The notes beneath the pieces were generated by a model. It was not told where the DNA came from. It did no database searches and saw nothing but the letters and a program-made list of their open reading frames with translations. Made by a program: the position numbers and the translations under genes. Shown here one piece after another: positions 1 to 8,481 of a stretch of DNA of 37,597 nucleotides; positions within the stretch are counted from its first letter, which is position 1; every line of letters begins with the position of its first letter. Origin of the DNA: a virus; the IMG/VR virus record IMGVR_UViG_3300030329_006528, positions 1 to 37,597 of that record; one strand, 5' to 3'.

Positions 1-611
1 AAGATATTTCTGTAGCCTGATAACTTAATATCAACTTGGTTACAGTCACCACATACAACATATTTAGAATCTCTACCAAATCTAGTTAGTATTGTTGTTA
101 ATTCACCAGATGATAAATTTTGAGCCTCATCAACTATTACTAGAGTTTTGTTAAAGGTTAATCCCCTTACAAAGTTAACAGGTATTGCATCAATCATACC
201 CTTATGTTTAAGCATCATTGTAGTACCTTGATTAGTAATTTCAGTAACCTTTTCAAGTAGTGGTATAGCATAAGGAGAAAATTTATCATCTACCTCACCG
301 GGTAGGGATCCTAAACTTTTCTCTGCAGATTCCACTATAGATCTTATGTAGACTAGTCTATCATATTGTTCATCCTTTAAGAGCTCTAGTCCAGCATATA
401 CAGCTATATATGTTTTCATGCTTCCTGCAGGACCATCAACAAAAGCTATCTTTGTATCTTTATGTTTTATACATCGATAAAACTCTTTATGTTTAGGGTT
501 AAAATAAAAAGGCTTTTTAATATGAAAGTCTAGAAGCCAATTATCCTGTAATGATTCATCGAGGTTAGCTACAGTAACCTCCCGACGCCTTCGGGCCGTT
601 TTAGTACTCAT
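1..611 (-). CDS. phoH: PhoH-like P-loop ATPase (3' end cut by window edge)
   Basis: PhoH family proteins are P-loop ATPases found in many marine phages; their phage role is unknown, with RNA metabolism or phosphate stress proposed. Reading from the ATG at 611, about 203 codons are visible and the frame stays open to base 1. A Walker A-like motif GPAGSMKTYIAVYAG is followed by VRGLTFNKTLVIVDEAQN, a Walker B with the DEAQN typical of PhoH, and then VVCGDCNQVD (PhoH sensor region, usually GDxxQxD). The loop has Met where a classical P-loop has Gly (GPAGTGKT). Small residues at this place are common in phage PhoH as I recall them, so the variation need not inactivate it. The N-terminus is basic (TKTARRRR). 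The gene diverges from the queE-like gene, with a CTAAATA element 7 nt before its start. Confidence 0.93.
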   Translation of the reverse strand, partial: MSTKTARRRREVTVANLDESLQDNWLLDFHIKKPFYFNPKHKEFYRCIKHKDTKIAFVDGPAGSMKTYIAVYAGLELLKDEQYDRLVYIRSIVESAEKSLGSLPGEVDDKFSPYAIPLLEKVTEITNQGTTMMLKHKGMIDAIPVNFVRGLTFNKTLVIVDEAQNLSSGELTTILTRFGRDSKYVVCGDCNQVDIKLSGYRNI

Positions 612-618
612 GTATTAT

Positions 619-625
619 TATTTAG
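619..625 (-). promoter_or_regulatory. late-promoter-like CTAAATA element before phoH
   Basis: On the minus strand CTAAATA lies 7 nt before the phoH ATG. It matches the NTAAATA elements in front of the structural genes in this window and the T4 late promoter TATAAATA. Assignment as a promoter is inferred from the motif and position only. Confidence 0.45.
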
Positions 626-1414
626 TTGAAAACTACCGTTATCAGCTATAATATGTTAATGGATTGCAATAAAGAAACTTTAATAGTATCTGATGATAAG
701 GCATTTTATACACTAGAAGGTGAAGGTGAATATGTAGGCGAACCTTCTGTGTTTTTTAGATTGTCTATGTGTAACCTAACATGTCAAGGGTTTGCTTCAG
801 AAGATTCGCCTTATGGCTGTGATTCATATATTTCTTGGTCTGTTAAAAACAAAATGACTTTTAACGAAATATTTGAATTCATGAAAGAAAACAAATTTAT
901 TGAAAAACTTAAAGCTAATGCAATTCTAAAAATAACAGGTGGCGAGCCACTAATTCAACAAAAACAATTACTAAAATTTATAGAAGCATTTATCGATAAG
1001 TATTCATTTTTTCCACGAATTGATTTTGAAACTAATGCTACATTAATGCCGGATAAGAGGTGGAAAGAAGAATATAGAGCTACATTTACCACATCACCAA
1101 AATTAACTACTAATGGAGATCCAGAGGAAAGATCTTATAAACCTGAAGTACTAAAGTGGCATGCTGATAATGGATCCGGATTTAAGTTTGTTATTGCTAC
1201 ATCTGAAGACATAGAGGAAATTTGGCGCAAATATGTCGAAGATGATAAGGGTATTAATGTACCTTTAGATCGTATTTGGTTTATGCCATGTTGTGGTAGC
1301 AGGAAAGAGCATGTAGAGAAGGCAGTTGCAGTAGCAGAGTATGCTAAAGCTATGAATGTGAAGTTTTCACCTAGATTGCATCTATTAATTTGGGATATGG
1401 CACTAAAAGTTTAA
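626..1414 (+). CDS. queE: QueE-like radical SAM protein (7-carboxy-7-deazaguanine synthase)
   Basis: QueE converts 6-carboxy-tetrahydropterin to 7-carboxy-7-deazaguanine, the committed step to preQ0 used for queuosine tRNA or for modified phage DNA. Visible signatures are TLEGEGEYVGEPSVFFRL (residues 29-46), Cys49, Cys53 and Cys65 as probable Fe-S ligands with a long insert between the second and third, and the SAM-binding ITGGEPL. The insert with QGF and GCDS is the form I associate with phage QueE rather than the compact E. coli CxxxCxxC. The longest frame starts at a TTG (626) only 14 bp from phoH; ATGs at 653 and 659 would also fit and leave room for a promoter. The other preQ0 genes (folE, queD, queC) are not in the window. 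Confidence 0.82.
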   Translation: MKTTVISYNMLMDCNKETLIVSDDKAFYTLEGEGEYVGEPSVFFRLSMCNLTCQGFASEDSPYGCDSYISWSVKNKMTFNEIFEFMKENKFIEKLKANAILKITGGEPLIQQKQLLKFIEAFIDKYSFFPRIDFETNATLMPDKRWKEEYRATFTTSPKLTTNGDPEERSYKPEVLKWHADNGSGFKFVIATSEDIEEIWRKYVEDDKGINVPLDRIWFMPCCGSRKEHVEKAVAVAEYAKAMNVKFSPRLHLLIWDMALKV

Positions 1415-1415
1415 A

Positions 1416-2267
1416 ATGAGACAATTCGATATAGTTATTGCAGTAGGTCCAAATGATGTTGATTATGTACATAATCAAATTAAATGCACCAAAAAAAATA
1501 TTATTGGATATCGTAATATTTACCTTATTCCATATGATCCGACTTTTGAAGTAGAGGGTTGTATTACGGTAAAGGAAAGTGATTTTCCATTCTCTAAACA
1601 AACAGTAGAGCAATACCATGGTAAATTAGAGCGTAATGGCTGGTATTTACAGCAACTACTAAAACTTTATGCAGGTATTGTAATTCCCGGGATTCTGGAT
1701 AGATATTTGGTTATCGATAGTGATACATACTTTATAAAACCTACTTCATTTATTACCGATGATAATATATGTTTATATTCACATGGTCATAATATACACG
1801 AACCGTACTTTGACCACATGAGCAAGTTGCACACTTCCCTAAGGAGAGGTTCCTGGGGGGTTGACTGGTCAGGTATTTGTCATCATATGATGTTTGAGAC
1901 AAAATATGTAAGAGAGCTGTTTGATCTAGTTGAAAGCGATAAATCTCCGGGTATTTATCGTAAAGTCCATCCGGATGGCACACCAATGAGATTTTATGAA
2001 ATATTTTTAGAGAGTGTTAATAAAGAAGACATTACTTTATCAGGCGCTTCTGAATATGAACTATACTTTAACTATATGTTAATATATCATCCGGATAGCA
2101 TTAAACTTAGGCACTTGCCAAATGCAGAACCCCAACTTAATCACACAGGGGATCCGGATCCACAATGGAAGAAAAAAGCTCGTCTTGAATTGGGTGAAAA
2201 GCTTGTAAATAATCCACCGCATCAATGTAAAGAACATAATTATATCTCTTGCCATTGGTATAACTAG
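1416..2267 (+). CDS. DUF6492-like glycosyltransferase, GT-A fold
   Basis: Probable nucleotide-sugar-dependent glycosyltransferase. The pattern GWYLQQLLKLYA (residues 75-86) followed by YLVIDSDTYFIKP, with a DSD metal-binding triad at 101-103, and later GICHHMMFETKYVRELFDLVE is what I recognise from the DUF6492 family of polysaccharide-cluster proteins. No signal peptide or membrane segment is visible, so it should act in the cytoplasm. It starts one base after the queE stop and opens a run of tightly packed glycan genes. Donor and acceptor cannot be read from the sequence. Confidence 0.75.
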   Translation: MRQFDIVIAVGPNDVDYVHNQIKCTKKNIIGYRNIYLIPYDPTFEVEGCITVKESDFPFSKQTVEQYHGKLERNGWYLQQLLKLYAGIVIPGILDRYLVIDSDTYFIKPTSFITDDNICLYSHGHNIHEPYFDHMSKLHTSLRRGSWGVDWSGICHHMMFETKYVRELFDLVESDKSPGIYRKVHPDGTPMRFYEIFLESVNKEDITLSGASEYELYFNYMLIYHPDSIKLRHLPNAEPQLNHTGDPDPQWKKKARLELGEKLVNNPPHQCKEHNYISCHWYN

Positions 2268-2281
2268 GATCTATATATATT

Positions 2282-3040
2282 ATGAGAATTGCATTTTCCG
2301 GAACTGGTAATAGTGGAAAGACAACCCTACTAAAAAGCTTTATATATACCTGGAATAATTATACAACACCTAAAAAAACATATAGAGACGTTATAACAGA
2401 GGAAAAATTAGAGCATTCGTCAAAGACAACAACAGAGACACAAGAAAAAATTCTTAATTTTATGATTGATCAGCTTCAATTAAATGATAAGGATGATAAA
2501 GTAGCATACGATAGGTGCCCATTAGATAATATCGCCTATTCAATGTGGTGCCATGATAAAGGTGTAAAAGGATTTACCAAAAAATTTGTAACCAAACAAA
2601 TTGCTCTTATGAAAGAGTCAATGAGACACCTGGATATTATCTTTTTGTGTCGCTTTGACGAAGCACAAGCTATACAAGAAGATGGATTTAGAGATACAGA
2701 TGTTAATTTTATTAAAGAGGTAGATAATATTTTTAATTCTTTGTATAACCAGTATATTCAAAACCCTGAAGCGGATATATTTTTCCCGGCAGGTGACACT
2801 CCTTGTATACTTCCTTTACCAAATGATCAGCAGCAACGAATTGATTTAATTGCAGAATATATTGCGCCAGAAGGTGATCTAATTAGTGACGAGGAGTCAA
2901 TCTTAAACCCTAATAACCTAAATGAATTAGAGGCATTAGTTCGACAGCAGCAAATTGCACTAGATGAAGAGGACCGCCAGAAGGAACTACAAAGAAAATT
3001 TGGTTTACCGGATGGTGGAATTCCACCAATTACATTATGA
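2282..3040 (+). CDS. P-loop nucleoside/nucleotide kinase-like ATPase
   Basis: The N-terminus MRIAFSGTGNSGKTTLLKSF holds a Walker A motif (GTGNSGKTT, residues 7-15). YDRCPLDNIAYSMW resembles the DRxPxD substrate-lid region of thymidylate/deoxynucleoside kinases and of NadR-like AAA_28 ATPases, and HLDIIFLCRF is a Walker B-type strand. The last 60 residues are polar, Glu/Gln-rich and look disordered. The substrate is unknown; it could phosphorylate a nucleoside, a cofactor or a sugar-like metabolite. It lies inside the glycan island and its stop overlaps the next start by 4 bp (ATGA), so it is co-transcribed with glycosyltransferases. The kinase role is inferred from motifs only. Confidence 0.7.
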   Translation: MRIAFSGTGNSGKTTLLKSFIYTWNNYTTPKKTYRDVITEEKLEHSSKTTTETQEKILNFMIDQLQLNDKDDKVAYDRCPLDNIAYSMWCHDKGVKGFTKKFVTKQIALMKESMRHLDIIFLCRFDEAQAIQEDGFRDTDVNFIKEVDNIFNSLYNQYIQNPEADIFFPAGDTPCILPLPNDQQQRIDLIAEYIAPEGDLISDEESILNPNNLNELEALVRQQQIALDEEDRQKELQRKFGLPDGGIPPITL

Positions 3041-3870
3041 GTGAGAGTATAGGGGTAGGTATTATTACTTGTGATCGACCCGATTTTTTTACAAAATGTA
3101 GGGATTCTATAGATCATAAATGCTACGATCATATAGTTGTTGTAAATGACGGTAATAATGACGTGGTTAATCCTAGAGCACCAGTTATAAAAACAGGTGG
3201 TAGAGAGGGAGTAGGTAAGGGTAAAAATAAAATTTTGAAATACCTGTATGAAAAGGGTTGTGATTATATGTTTTTGTTAGAAGATGATATGATCATGTTA
3301 GATTCCTCTGTTTTTGACAAATATATACAAGCACATAAAGCATCTGGTATACATCATTTTAATTACGGTCCTGGGTCTCCATTTAATAGAAAGCAGACTA
3401 TCCAAAATTTCGATCTTCATAACAGGCATGAGTTAGATCAACACTCTGAACCGAATCCTCGGTTAATTATAGATTATAAAGATATAAAAATATCTTTATT
3501 TACACATACTGTTGCCATGTTTTCTTTTTTTACGAGAGAAGTAATAGATAAAACAGGATATTTAGATGAAGAATTTTATAATGCGTGGGAGCATGTAGAT
3601 CATACGTATAGAATAATTAAAGAAGGTATGCACCCTCCATTTTGGTACTTTGCAGATATATATGACAGTCATAAGTATATGACTGAAGCCCCTCAGGCTA
3701 TTGATAAATCTTCTATTGCTGGTGACTCTGAACAATGGAAAAAAAATGTATACGGTGGTAGAGAGATTTATAAACGAAAGCACGGTCATTATCCCAATAT
3801 GCCACCTCATACAACCAAAGAAGAAGTATTACAAACCTTAAAACAAATTAAAAATGATTATTCCAAATAG
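3037..3870 (+). CDS. GT2-like glycosyltransferase
   Basis: A GT-A type nucleotide-diphospho-sugar transferase. It opens with IGVGIITCDRPDFFTKCRDSI, the first strand and helix of the fold, continues with IVVVNDG and has the metal-binding EDDM at residues 82-85 in YMFLLEDDMIMLDS. AMFSFFTREVIDKTGYLDEEFYNAWEHVDHTYRI is typical of the acceptor half (the helix with the ED/EHVD catalytic region). Length 277 aa is normal for a single-domain enzyme. It overlaps its upstream neighbour by 4 bp and its downstream neighbour by 17 bp. The sugar transferred is unknown. Confidence 0.8.
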   Translation: MSESIGVGIITCDRPDFFTKCRDSIDHKCYDHIVVVNDGNNDVVNPRAPVIKTGGREGVGKGKNKILKYLYEKGCDYMFLLEDDMIMLDSSVFDKYIQAHKASGIHHFNYGPGSPFNRKQTIQNFDLHNRHELDQHSEPNPRLIIDYKDIKISLFTHTVAMFSFFTREVIDKTGYLDEEFYNAWEHVDHTYRIIKEGMHPPFWYFADIYDSHKYMTEAPQAIDKSSIAGDSEQWKKNVYGGREIYKRKHGHYPNMPPHTTKEEVLQTLKQIKNDYSK

Positions 3871-4624
3871 CTGTATATTTTATTTAGTAAACGAACAAGA
3901 AGTACATCTCCGTAGATTAGAGAGTAGCTTAAAGTGCCTTAACGATAATTTTTTAAAGGATTACCCATATCCAGTTGTTTTTGGCCATGAAGGTCTATCT
4001 GGATCTACAAAAGATAGAATTCGAAAAGTTGCTCCAACTAATCATTATTTTCATAAAGTAGATTTTTCTCTGCCCGCTTATAGTCAAGATATATTAGATA
4101 AAATACCAGAAAAGTTTAAAGGTCATTGGGATGAAAATGCATTTTTTTCAATGGGATATAGACATATGTGCAGATTATTTTCTGGAGGGCTTTATAAGGA
4201 TGAATTTTTTAATAATGTAAAGTATATAATGCGATTAGATTGTGACTCGTATATTACTGATAAAATTACACAAGACCCATTTAAAGTTATGGCAGATAAA
4301 GAAGCTATCTATGGGTATGTAGGAGAAGAGGAAGATATGGATTATGTTATTGAAGGGCTATTTGACTTTGCAGAAAAAGTTTTACCAACTGATCAAAAAC
4401 TTCAATATAATAAAATGTATCAAACACACTTCTTTATTGAAGACTGTGAATGGTTCTGCACAGGTCCTTATATGAAATTTTTTGATGAGATTGATAAAAC
4501 TGGTAACATCTATATTAAGCGATGGGGTGATGCTCCTATAAAATATCAAGGCGTTATGAGATTAGTACCAAAAGAGAAGCGCATTAAATTCGATTTACCA
4601 TATAGACATGGCGGGGACTTATGA
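3854..4624 (+). CDS. GT15-like alpha-1,2-mannosyltransferase (Kre2/Mnt1 type)
   Basis: GT15 enzymes (Kre2/Mnt1) add alpha-1,2-mannose to glycoproteins and are best known in fungi. The diagnostic block is present: GYRHMCRLFSGGLYKDEFF at residues 101-119, then YIMRLDCDSYITDKI (124-138), matching the family pattern YRHMCRF-SG followed by WRVEPDV. The acidic DCDS takes the place of the fungal EPD metal/nucleotide site. The protein is 256 aa, shorter than the roughly 400 aa fungal enzymes, and lacks their N-terminal membrane anchor, so it is a soluble cytoplasmic form. Its start lies inside the upstream gene (17 bp overlap) and its stop overlaps the next by 4 bp. Family membership is well supported; mannose as donor is inferred from family. 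Confidence 0.82.
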   Translation: MIIPNSCIFYLVNEQEVHLRRLESSLKCLNDNFLKDYPYPVVFGHEGLSGSTKDRIRKVAPTNHYFHKVDFSLPAYSQDILDKIPEKFKGHWDENAFFSMGYRHMCRLFSGGLYKDEFFNNVKYIMRLDCDSYITDKITQDPFKVMADKEAIYGYVGEEEDMDYVIEGLFDFAEKVLPTDQKLQYNKMYQTHFFIEDCEWFCTGPYMKFFDEIDKTGNIYIKRWGDAPIKYQGVMRLVPKEKRIKFDLPYRHGGDL

Positions 4625-5508
4625 TAAGACAAAAACCAAAATCGCAATTCCACAGCCATCATAATAGCCATAGCTATGAGACTGAAAATGGAGCCGTTGT
4701 GATCGATGGCGAGGTCATTGTGGACCATCTTCAAACTCGACAAACATATGAGGCAAACGTACTTAAAACTATTCATAATGAAGAATGGCAACAGAAGCGT
4801 GATGAGCCGAAACCATACATTAAAAAAGCGCTAGATATTTTTCGGGATATAGAAGGTGAAGTAATAGTTGAAATAGGGTCCGGGCCATATAGCTCTTCGA
4901 TCTTTGCAAAGGCATCCAAGACATTTTATACATGTGATAATAATATAAACAGTTCTAGAGAAGCATATAAATCGATTATAAAAGACAACTGCATACCGAC
5001 TACCTTTAACCAAATTAATCAGTCTGAAGATCCGGATACGTTAAATGATCTTTTATTTACCGTTGCGCCTGATGGTTGGCCTATAACATATACAGGGAAT
5101 GCGTCTATTACCGAAATTGAGAGTAATACTACTTATACAGATAAAGAATGTAAGCAAACTGCAACAGTTTATAATGGCGACGGTCTTTTATTTTTACAAG
5201 AATTTACCGGTAAGATTGATCTACTATACTTAGATGCCTGGGATATAGGCACTGACAAATACAAGGAAAGACATTACGAAGCATACCTCAAATGTAAAAA
5301 CAACTTAAATGATAAGAATATAATATTAATTGATGATACGGATGTTGATTTTTCGCGATATAACGGTTATCATATAAATGAAAAGGATGACATCTTAGAC
5401 TATAATAATTGTATTGGTGGTAAAGGGGGAATTCTTATTTCCCATTTACTACAAAATGGATATAATGCTCAATTTACTGGTCGACAGACATGCTTAACAA
5501 ATTTTTAA
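4621..5508 (+). CDS. class I SAM-dependent methyltransferase-like protein
   Basis: A Rossmann-fold methyltransferase signature is seen: VIVEIGSGPYSSSIF (residues 81-95, SAM-binding glycine loop), FYTCDNN (acidic end of strand 2), KIDLLYLDAWD (strand 4) and NIILIDDTDVD (strand 5), as in the Methyltransf_24 group often found in polysaccharide clusters. The first 20 residues contain a His-rich stretch (HSHHNSH), an oddity with no clear role. It overlaps the GT15-like gene by 4 bp and is followed one base later by another transferase. Probable role is O-methylation or another modification of a sugar; the acceptor is unknown. Confidence 0.68.
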   Translation: MIRQKPKSQFHSHHNSHSYETENGAVVIDGEVIVDHLQTRQTYEANVLKTIHNEEWQQKRDEPKPYIKKALDIFRDIEGEVIVEIGSGPYSSSIFAKASKTFYTCDNNINSSREAYKSIIKDNCIPTTFNQINQSEDPDTLNDLLFTVAPDGWPITYTGNASITEIESNTTYTDKECKQTATVYNGDGLLFLQEFTGKIDLLYLDAWDIGTDKYKERHYEAYLKCKNNLNDKNIILIDDTDVDFSRYNGYHINEKDDILDYNNCIGGKGGILISHLLQNGYNAQFTGRQTCLTNF

Positions 5509-5509
5509 A

Positions 5510-6247
5510 ATGAAAATCGCGATTTTAGTACCAACAAGAGAAAGAATGAATAATAGACTTACTCTATTATTTTCTATATTAACCACTGTTGACAATATAG
5601 AAAATGTTAACATTTATTACGGTGTTGATAAAGATGATCCAACACTGGAAACTATTAAAAAGGTCGCAGCTGGAATCCCGTCGTTACGTATTATTGAAAT
5701 TGATAATAAAGGTAAATTTTTAGGTCTCGGGATATTATGGAATAAGCTGGCTGAAGCCTCTAATGAGGAAATTATATCTATGATAGGCGATGACATGGTA
5801 TTCAAAACACCCGGATGGGATACAATGTTATTAAAAGAATTTAATAATATGCCCAAGGATCAAATTCAAGCTGTACATTGTAATGATGACTGCCATGGCG
5901 CACAACTAGCTGTTAATTTATTTTGTCATAGAAAATATGTCGACATTTTAGGTTATTTTATGAGAGAAGAATTTGTAATTAATTGGGTAGATCAATGGCT
6001 TCATCAAACATTCTCTGCATTTGGAAGACTAAAGTATAGGGGGGACATTATGATTGAACACAAACACTGGGTGTTAGGAAAGAGTAAAAAAGATACAACT
6101 GCCGAAAGAATGGCTGTAGCTGATGCTAATAAAATTAGTGATAAATTGTGGCATGACTTAGTAGACGAAAGAATTAGTGATGTAAGAAAGATCGGTGAAT
6201 ATTTAAAAATAAATCCGGATTGGAATAAAGTTGATACGGGATCATAA
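5510..6247 (+). CDS. GT2-like glycosyltransferase
   Basis: MKIAILVPTRERMNNRLTLL at the N-terminus, followed by NIYYGVDKDDP and MIGDDMVFKTPGWD (GDDM at residues 93-96 as the metal site), marks a GT-A fold transferase of the GT2 type. Later FCHRKYVDILGYFMREEFVINWVDQWLH corresponds to the acceptor helix with an acidic catalytic residue. 245 aa is short but complete for the fold. There is no membrane anchor. The flanking genes are two methyltransferase-like proteins, one base and two bases away. Confidence 0.78.
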   Translation: MKIAILVPTRERMNNRLTLLFSILTTVDNIENVNIYYGVDKDDPTLETIKKVAAGIPSLRIIEIDNKGKFLGLGILWNKLAEASNEEIISMIGDDMVFKTPGWDTMLLKEFNNMPKDQIQAVHCNDDCHGAQLAVNLFCHRKYVDILGYFMREEFVINWVDQWLHQTFSAFGRLKYRGDIMIEHKHWVLGKSKKDTTAERMAVADANKISDKLWHDLVDERISDVRKIGEYLKINPDWNKVDTGS

Positions 6248-6249
6248 AA

Positions 6250-7002
6250 ATGGGTGAAATAAACGCACATGATAAATTAGGAGCATACATTATTCAATGT
6301 GTAAAGGAGTTAAATCTAAAGACAAATTTAGAAATAGGATCCTGGGACGGTACGGGTGCGACTAGATGTTTTATAGACGCAATGAAAGACTTTCCAGAAA
6401 AGTCTTTAACATGTTTAGAGATAGATAAGAAAAAATACAATAATCTTGTTAAAAATGTAAATGAATATTCATGGGTTAAATGTTATAATAAATCATCAAT
6501 AGATTGTAATAAGCTAATCGAGTTTGGATTTGAGAGAATGTGGAAGTCTCCCTTTAATCCATTAGTACGTTTTCCTGACGTCGAAAAGGAGACTGTGCAT
6601 CAGTGGTATAATAATGATGTTGAGATAATGAAAAAATACCCAGATGGATTTTTAGAGAGAGATAAAACAATATATGATGCTGTATTAATTGATGGTGGTG
6701 AATTTACCGGTTATTTTGAATTTGAGCTTTTAAAAAATCGAACAAACGTGTTCTTTTTAGATGATACTTTTAGATCCTATAAAACAAATAAAGCAGCTAT
6801 TATCTTATCAGAAGATTTAGAGTGGGACTGTATAGCGTATGAAAGATGTATAGAAGACATTGATTGGGGACTGGATCCGGATATAGAAAAAGAAGAAGAT
6901 ATACCTCAAGACATTCTAGAAACTATAATAGAACACCGAATGAATGTGAGAAATGGTTTTGCTATTTTTAAAAGAAAAAAATTTATAGGACATGGAGGAT
7001 AA
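6250..7002 (+). CDS. class I SAM-dependent methyltransferase-like protein
   Basis: TNLEIGSWDGTGATRCF (residues 26-41) is a SAM-binding loop, LTCLEIDKKKY gives the acidic residue after strand 2, and YDAVLIDGGEFTGYFEFELL plus TNVFFLDDTF give strands 4 and 5. This layout is that of Methyltransf_24-like proteins of surface-sugar clusters. It is the second such protein in the run and is only loosely like the one starting at 4621. It overlaps the next gene by 11 bp. The substrate cannot be predicted. Confidence 0.7.
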   Translation: MGEINAHDKLGAYIIQCVKELNLKTNLEIGSWDGTGATRCFIDAMKDFPEKSLTCLEIDKKKYNNLVKNVNEYSWVKCYNKSSIDCNKLIEFGFERMWKSPFNPLVRFPDVEKETVHQWYNNDVEIMKKYPDGFLERDKTIYDAVLIDGGEFTGYFEFELLKNRTNVFFLDDTFRSYKTNKAAIILSEDLEWDCIAYERCIEDIDWGLDPDIEKEEDIPQDILETIIEHRMNVRNGFAIFKRKKFIGHGG

Positions 7003-7702
7003 TTCTCTTGGTATAATTCAACCTGGTAAATTAGGGGACTTAATTATAGTATTACCTGCCGCAAAATATTTACATGACAAAGGGTATACAGTGCACTGGC
7101 CTGTATATGAGCAATTCGCTGATATGTTCAATGAGGTCGTTGACTATGTTAATTTTATTCCTGTAACTAATAATGTTTATAAGTGTGTTGAAGAATCTTA
7201 TAGAAAATTACATGATTTAAATGTAACCAATATTAAAGATATTGCAGCAACATTTCCGGGCAGTACATCAACAGATGAATATGTAGCGTTAGGTGATGGT
7301 AAGGTACAGTCTTTTGATGTCTTTAAATATGATAAGCTCGAAGTACCCATAGATGAAAAGTGGAATATAACAGTTAACAGGAATCACGAAGCGGAAGATA
7401 AACTCTATAACAAGTTAGTTGAGAACGAAAAATATGCAGTGGTATGTTTAAGACATTCTAGAGGTGAATTAAATGTTAAATTTGATCAATCAGATGGTCA
7501 AGTTATACATATAACAGATGATTATAATATTTTTTACTGGTTGAAAATTTTAGAGAATGCACACACTATAGCCCTGGTAGAAAGTAGTATGTCAAACTTG
7601 GTAGAGCAGTTTAGCTTTAATTGTAAGAAAATACTATTCCGAAAAATTGACAACTACTTTATGAAGCTCCCTGTAATGAAAAATAAATGGAAAATAGTAT
7701 GA
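6992..7702 (+). CDS. GT9-like (heptosyltransferase-fold) glycosyltransferase
   Basis: The start LGIIQPGKLGDLIIVLPAAKYL (residues 6-27) matches the N-terminal strand and GxLGD loop of GT9 ADP-heptose:LPS heptosyltransferases (GT-B fold). YAVVCLRHSRGE and the C-terminal ALVESSMSNLVEQFSF fit the second Rossmann domain, where GT9 enzymes have a Ser/Thr-rich turn that binds the donor. At 236 aa it is shorter than WaaC/WaaF (about 320-350 aa), so it is a reduced version. The window also carries a probable nucleotide-heptose pathway (15744-18918), making heptose a plausible donor; this is an inference. Confidence 0.62.
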   Translation: MEDNSLGIIQPGKLGDLIIVLPAAKYLHDKGYTVHWPVYEQFADMFNEVVDYVNFIPVTNNVYKCVEESYRKLHDLNVTNIKDIAATFPGSTSTDEYVALGDGKVQSFDVFKYDKLEVPIDEKWNITVNRNHEAEDKLYNKLVENEKYAVVCLRHSRGELNVKFDQSDGQVIHITDDYNIFYWLKILENAHTIALVESSMSNLVEQFSFNCKKILFRKIDNYFMKLPVMKNKWKIV

Positions 7703-8481
7703 AAAGAGTAGCGTTTACAATAATATTAAATGGCCATAGGCACTTACTGCATAATAATTATTATGAAACAATGAGTAATAATTTCGATTTATGGGTAATA
7801 GTAGAAGGAGTAGCTAATCCAGGCGGTTCAACGGAGTGGTGTAACAAACTCAGTGATTCATTTCATAATAATTTTATATCAAATGACGGTACTTCTGAAT
7901 TTTTAGATAAAAATAAAAAGGAAAATGTTATTGTAATTCGTCCTAATAACAGGCCATGGAAAAGCAAAGACGAGCAAGTTAATGCTGCTATTAAAGAAAT
8001 TAAAAAAACAGTTAAAGAGTGTTTTTTATGGCAAGTGGATATCGATGAGCAATGGACATTAGAGCAGTTACAAACAGCAGAGTCACAACTAAGTAAATTT
8101 AATGGTAAAACGGGTTGTTTTCTGTGCGATTATTTTGTAGGTCCTAATCAGCAGGTATTTGGAGAATGGGGCGAAGGCACAGGAGAGCCATATCGTAGGT
8201 TATGGAAATGGAAAGGTGAGAGTTTTAAAACACATGAACCACCTCAACTAGATGGTAAAAATGGCCCGGGTATACTTTTATCGGCTAGATTTAACCACTA
8301 CGCGTATTACTTTAAAGAAGATGTAAAATTTAAAGAAAAATATTACGGTAGCTATGATGGGTTATATGATAGATGGAAGGCAATACAAGCAAATAACAGC
8401 ACTATTCCAGTTAGCGAGCTTTTGGGCCCTAACTTAAGGTGGAGTTATACAAATACTAGCATACAATATATAGATGATTGA
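7699..8481 (+). CDS. putative GT-A glycosyltransferase (GT17-like)
   Basis: RVAFTIILNGHRHLLHNNYYETM begins a GT-A-like fold; CFLWQVDIDEQWTLEQL carries a DIDE acidic motif comparable to the DxDE of GT17-type enzymes, and SARFNHYAYYFKEDVKFKEKYYG resembles the His-containing acceptor region that follows in those proteins. The assignment is by pattern and not certain. The ATG at 7699 overlaps the previous stop as ATGA and has GGAAA upstream, so it is preferred; an ATG at 7687 is also in frame. No membrane segment is seen. Confidence 0.55.
   Translation: MKRVAFTIILNGHRHLLHNNYYETMSNNFDLWVIVEGVANPGGSTEWCNKLSDSFHNNFISNDGTSEFLDKNKKENVIVIRPNNRPWKSKDEQVNAAIKEIKKTVKECFLWQVDIDEQWTLEQLQTAESQLSKFNGKTGCFLCDYFVGPNQQVFGEWGEGTGEPYRRLWKWKGESFKTHEPPQLDGKNGPGILLSARFNHYAYYFKEDVKFKEKYYGSYDGLYDRWKAIQANNSTIPVSELLGPNLRWSYTNTSIQYIDD

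Noticed and set aside
2282-3040. Thymidylate kinase by name
   Set aside because: The DRCPLDN segment and P-loop are suggestive, but the rest does not follow the family, so only a general kinase-like call is given.
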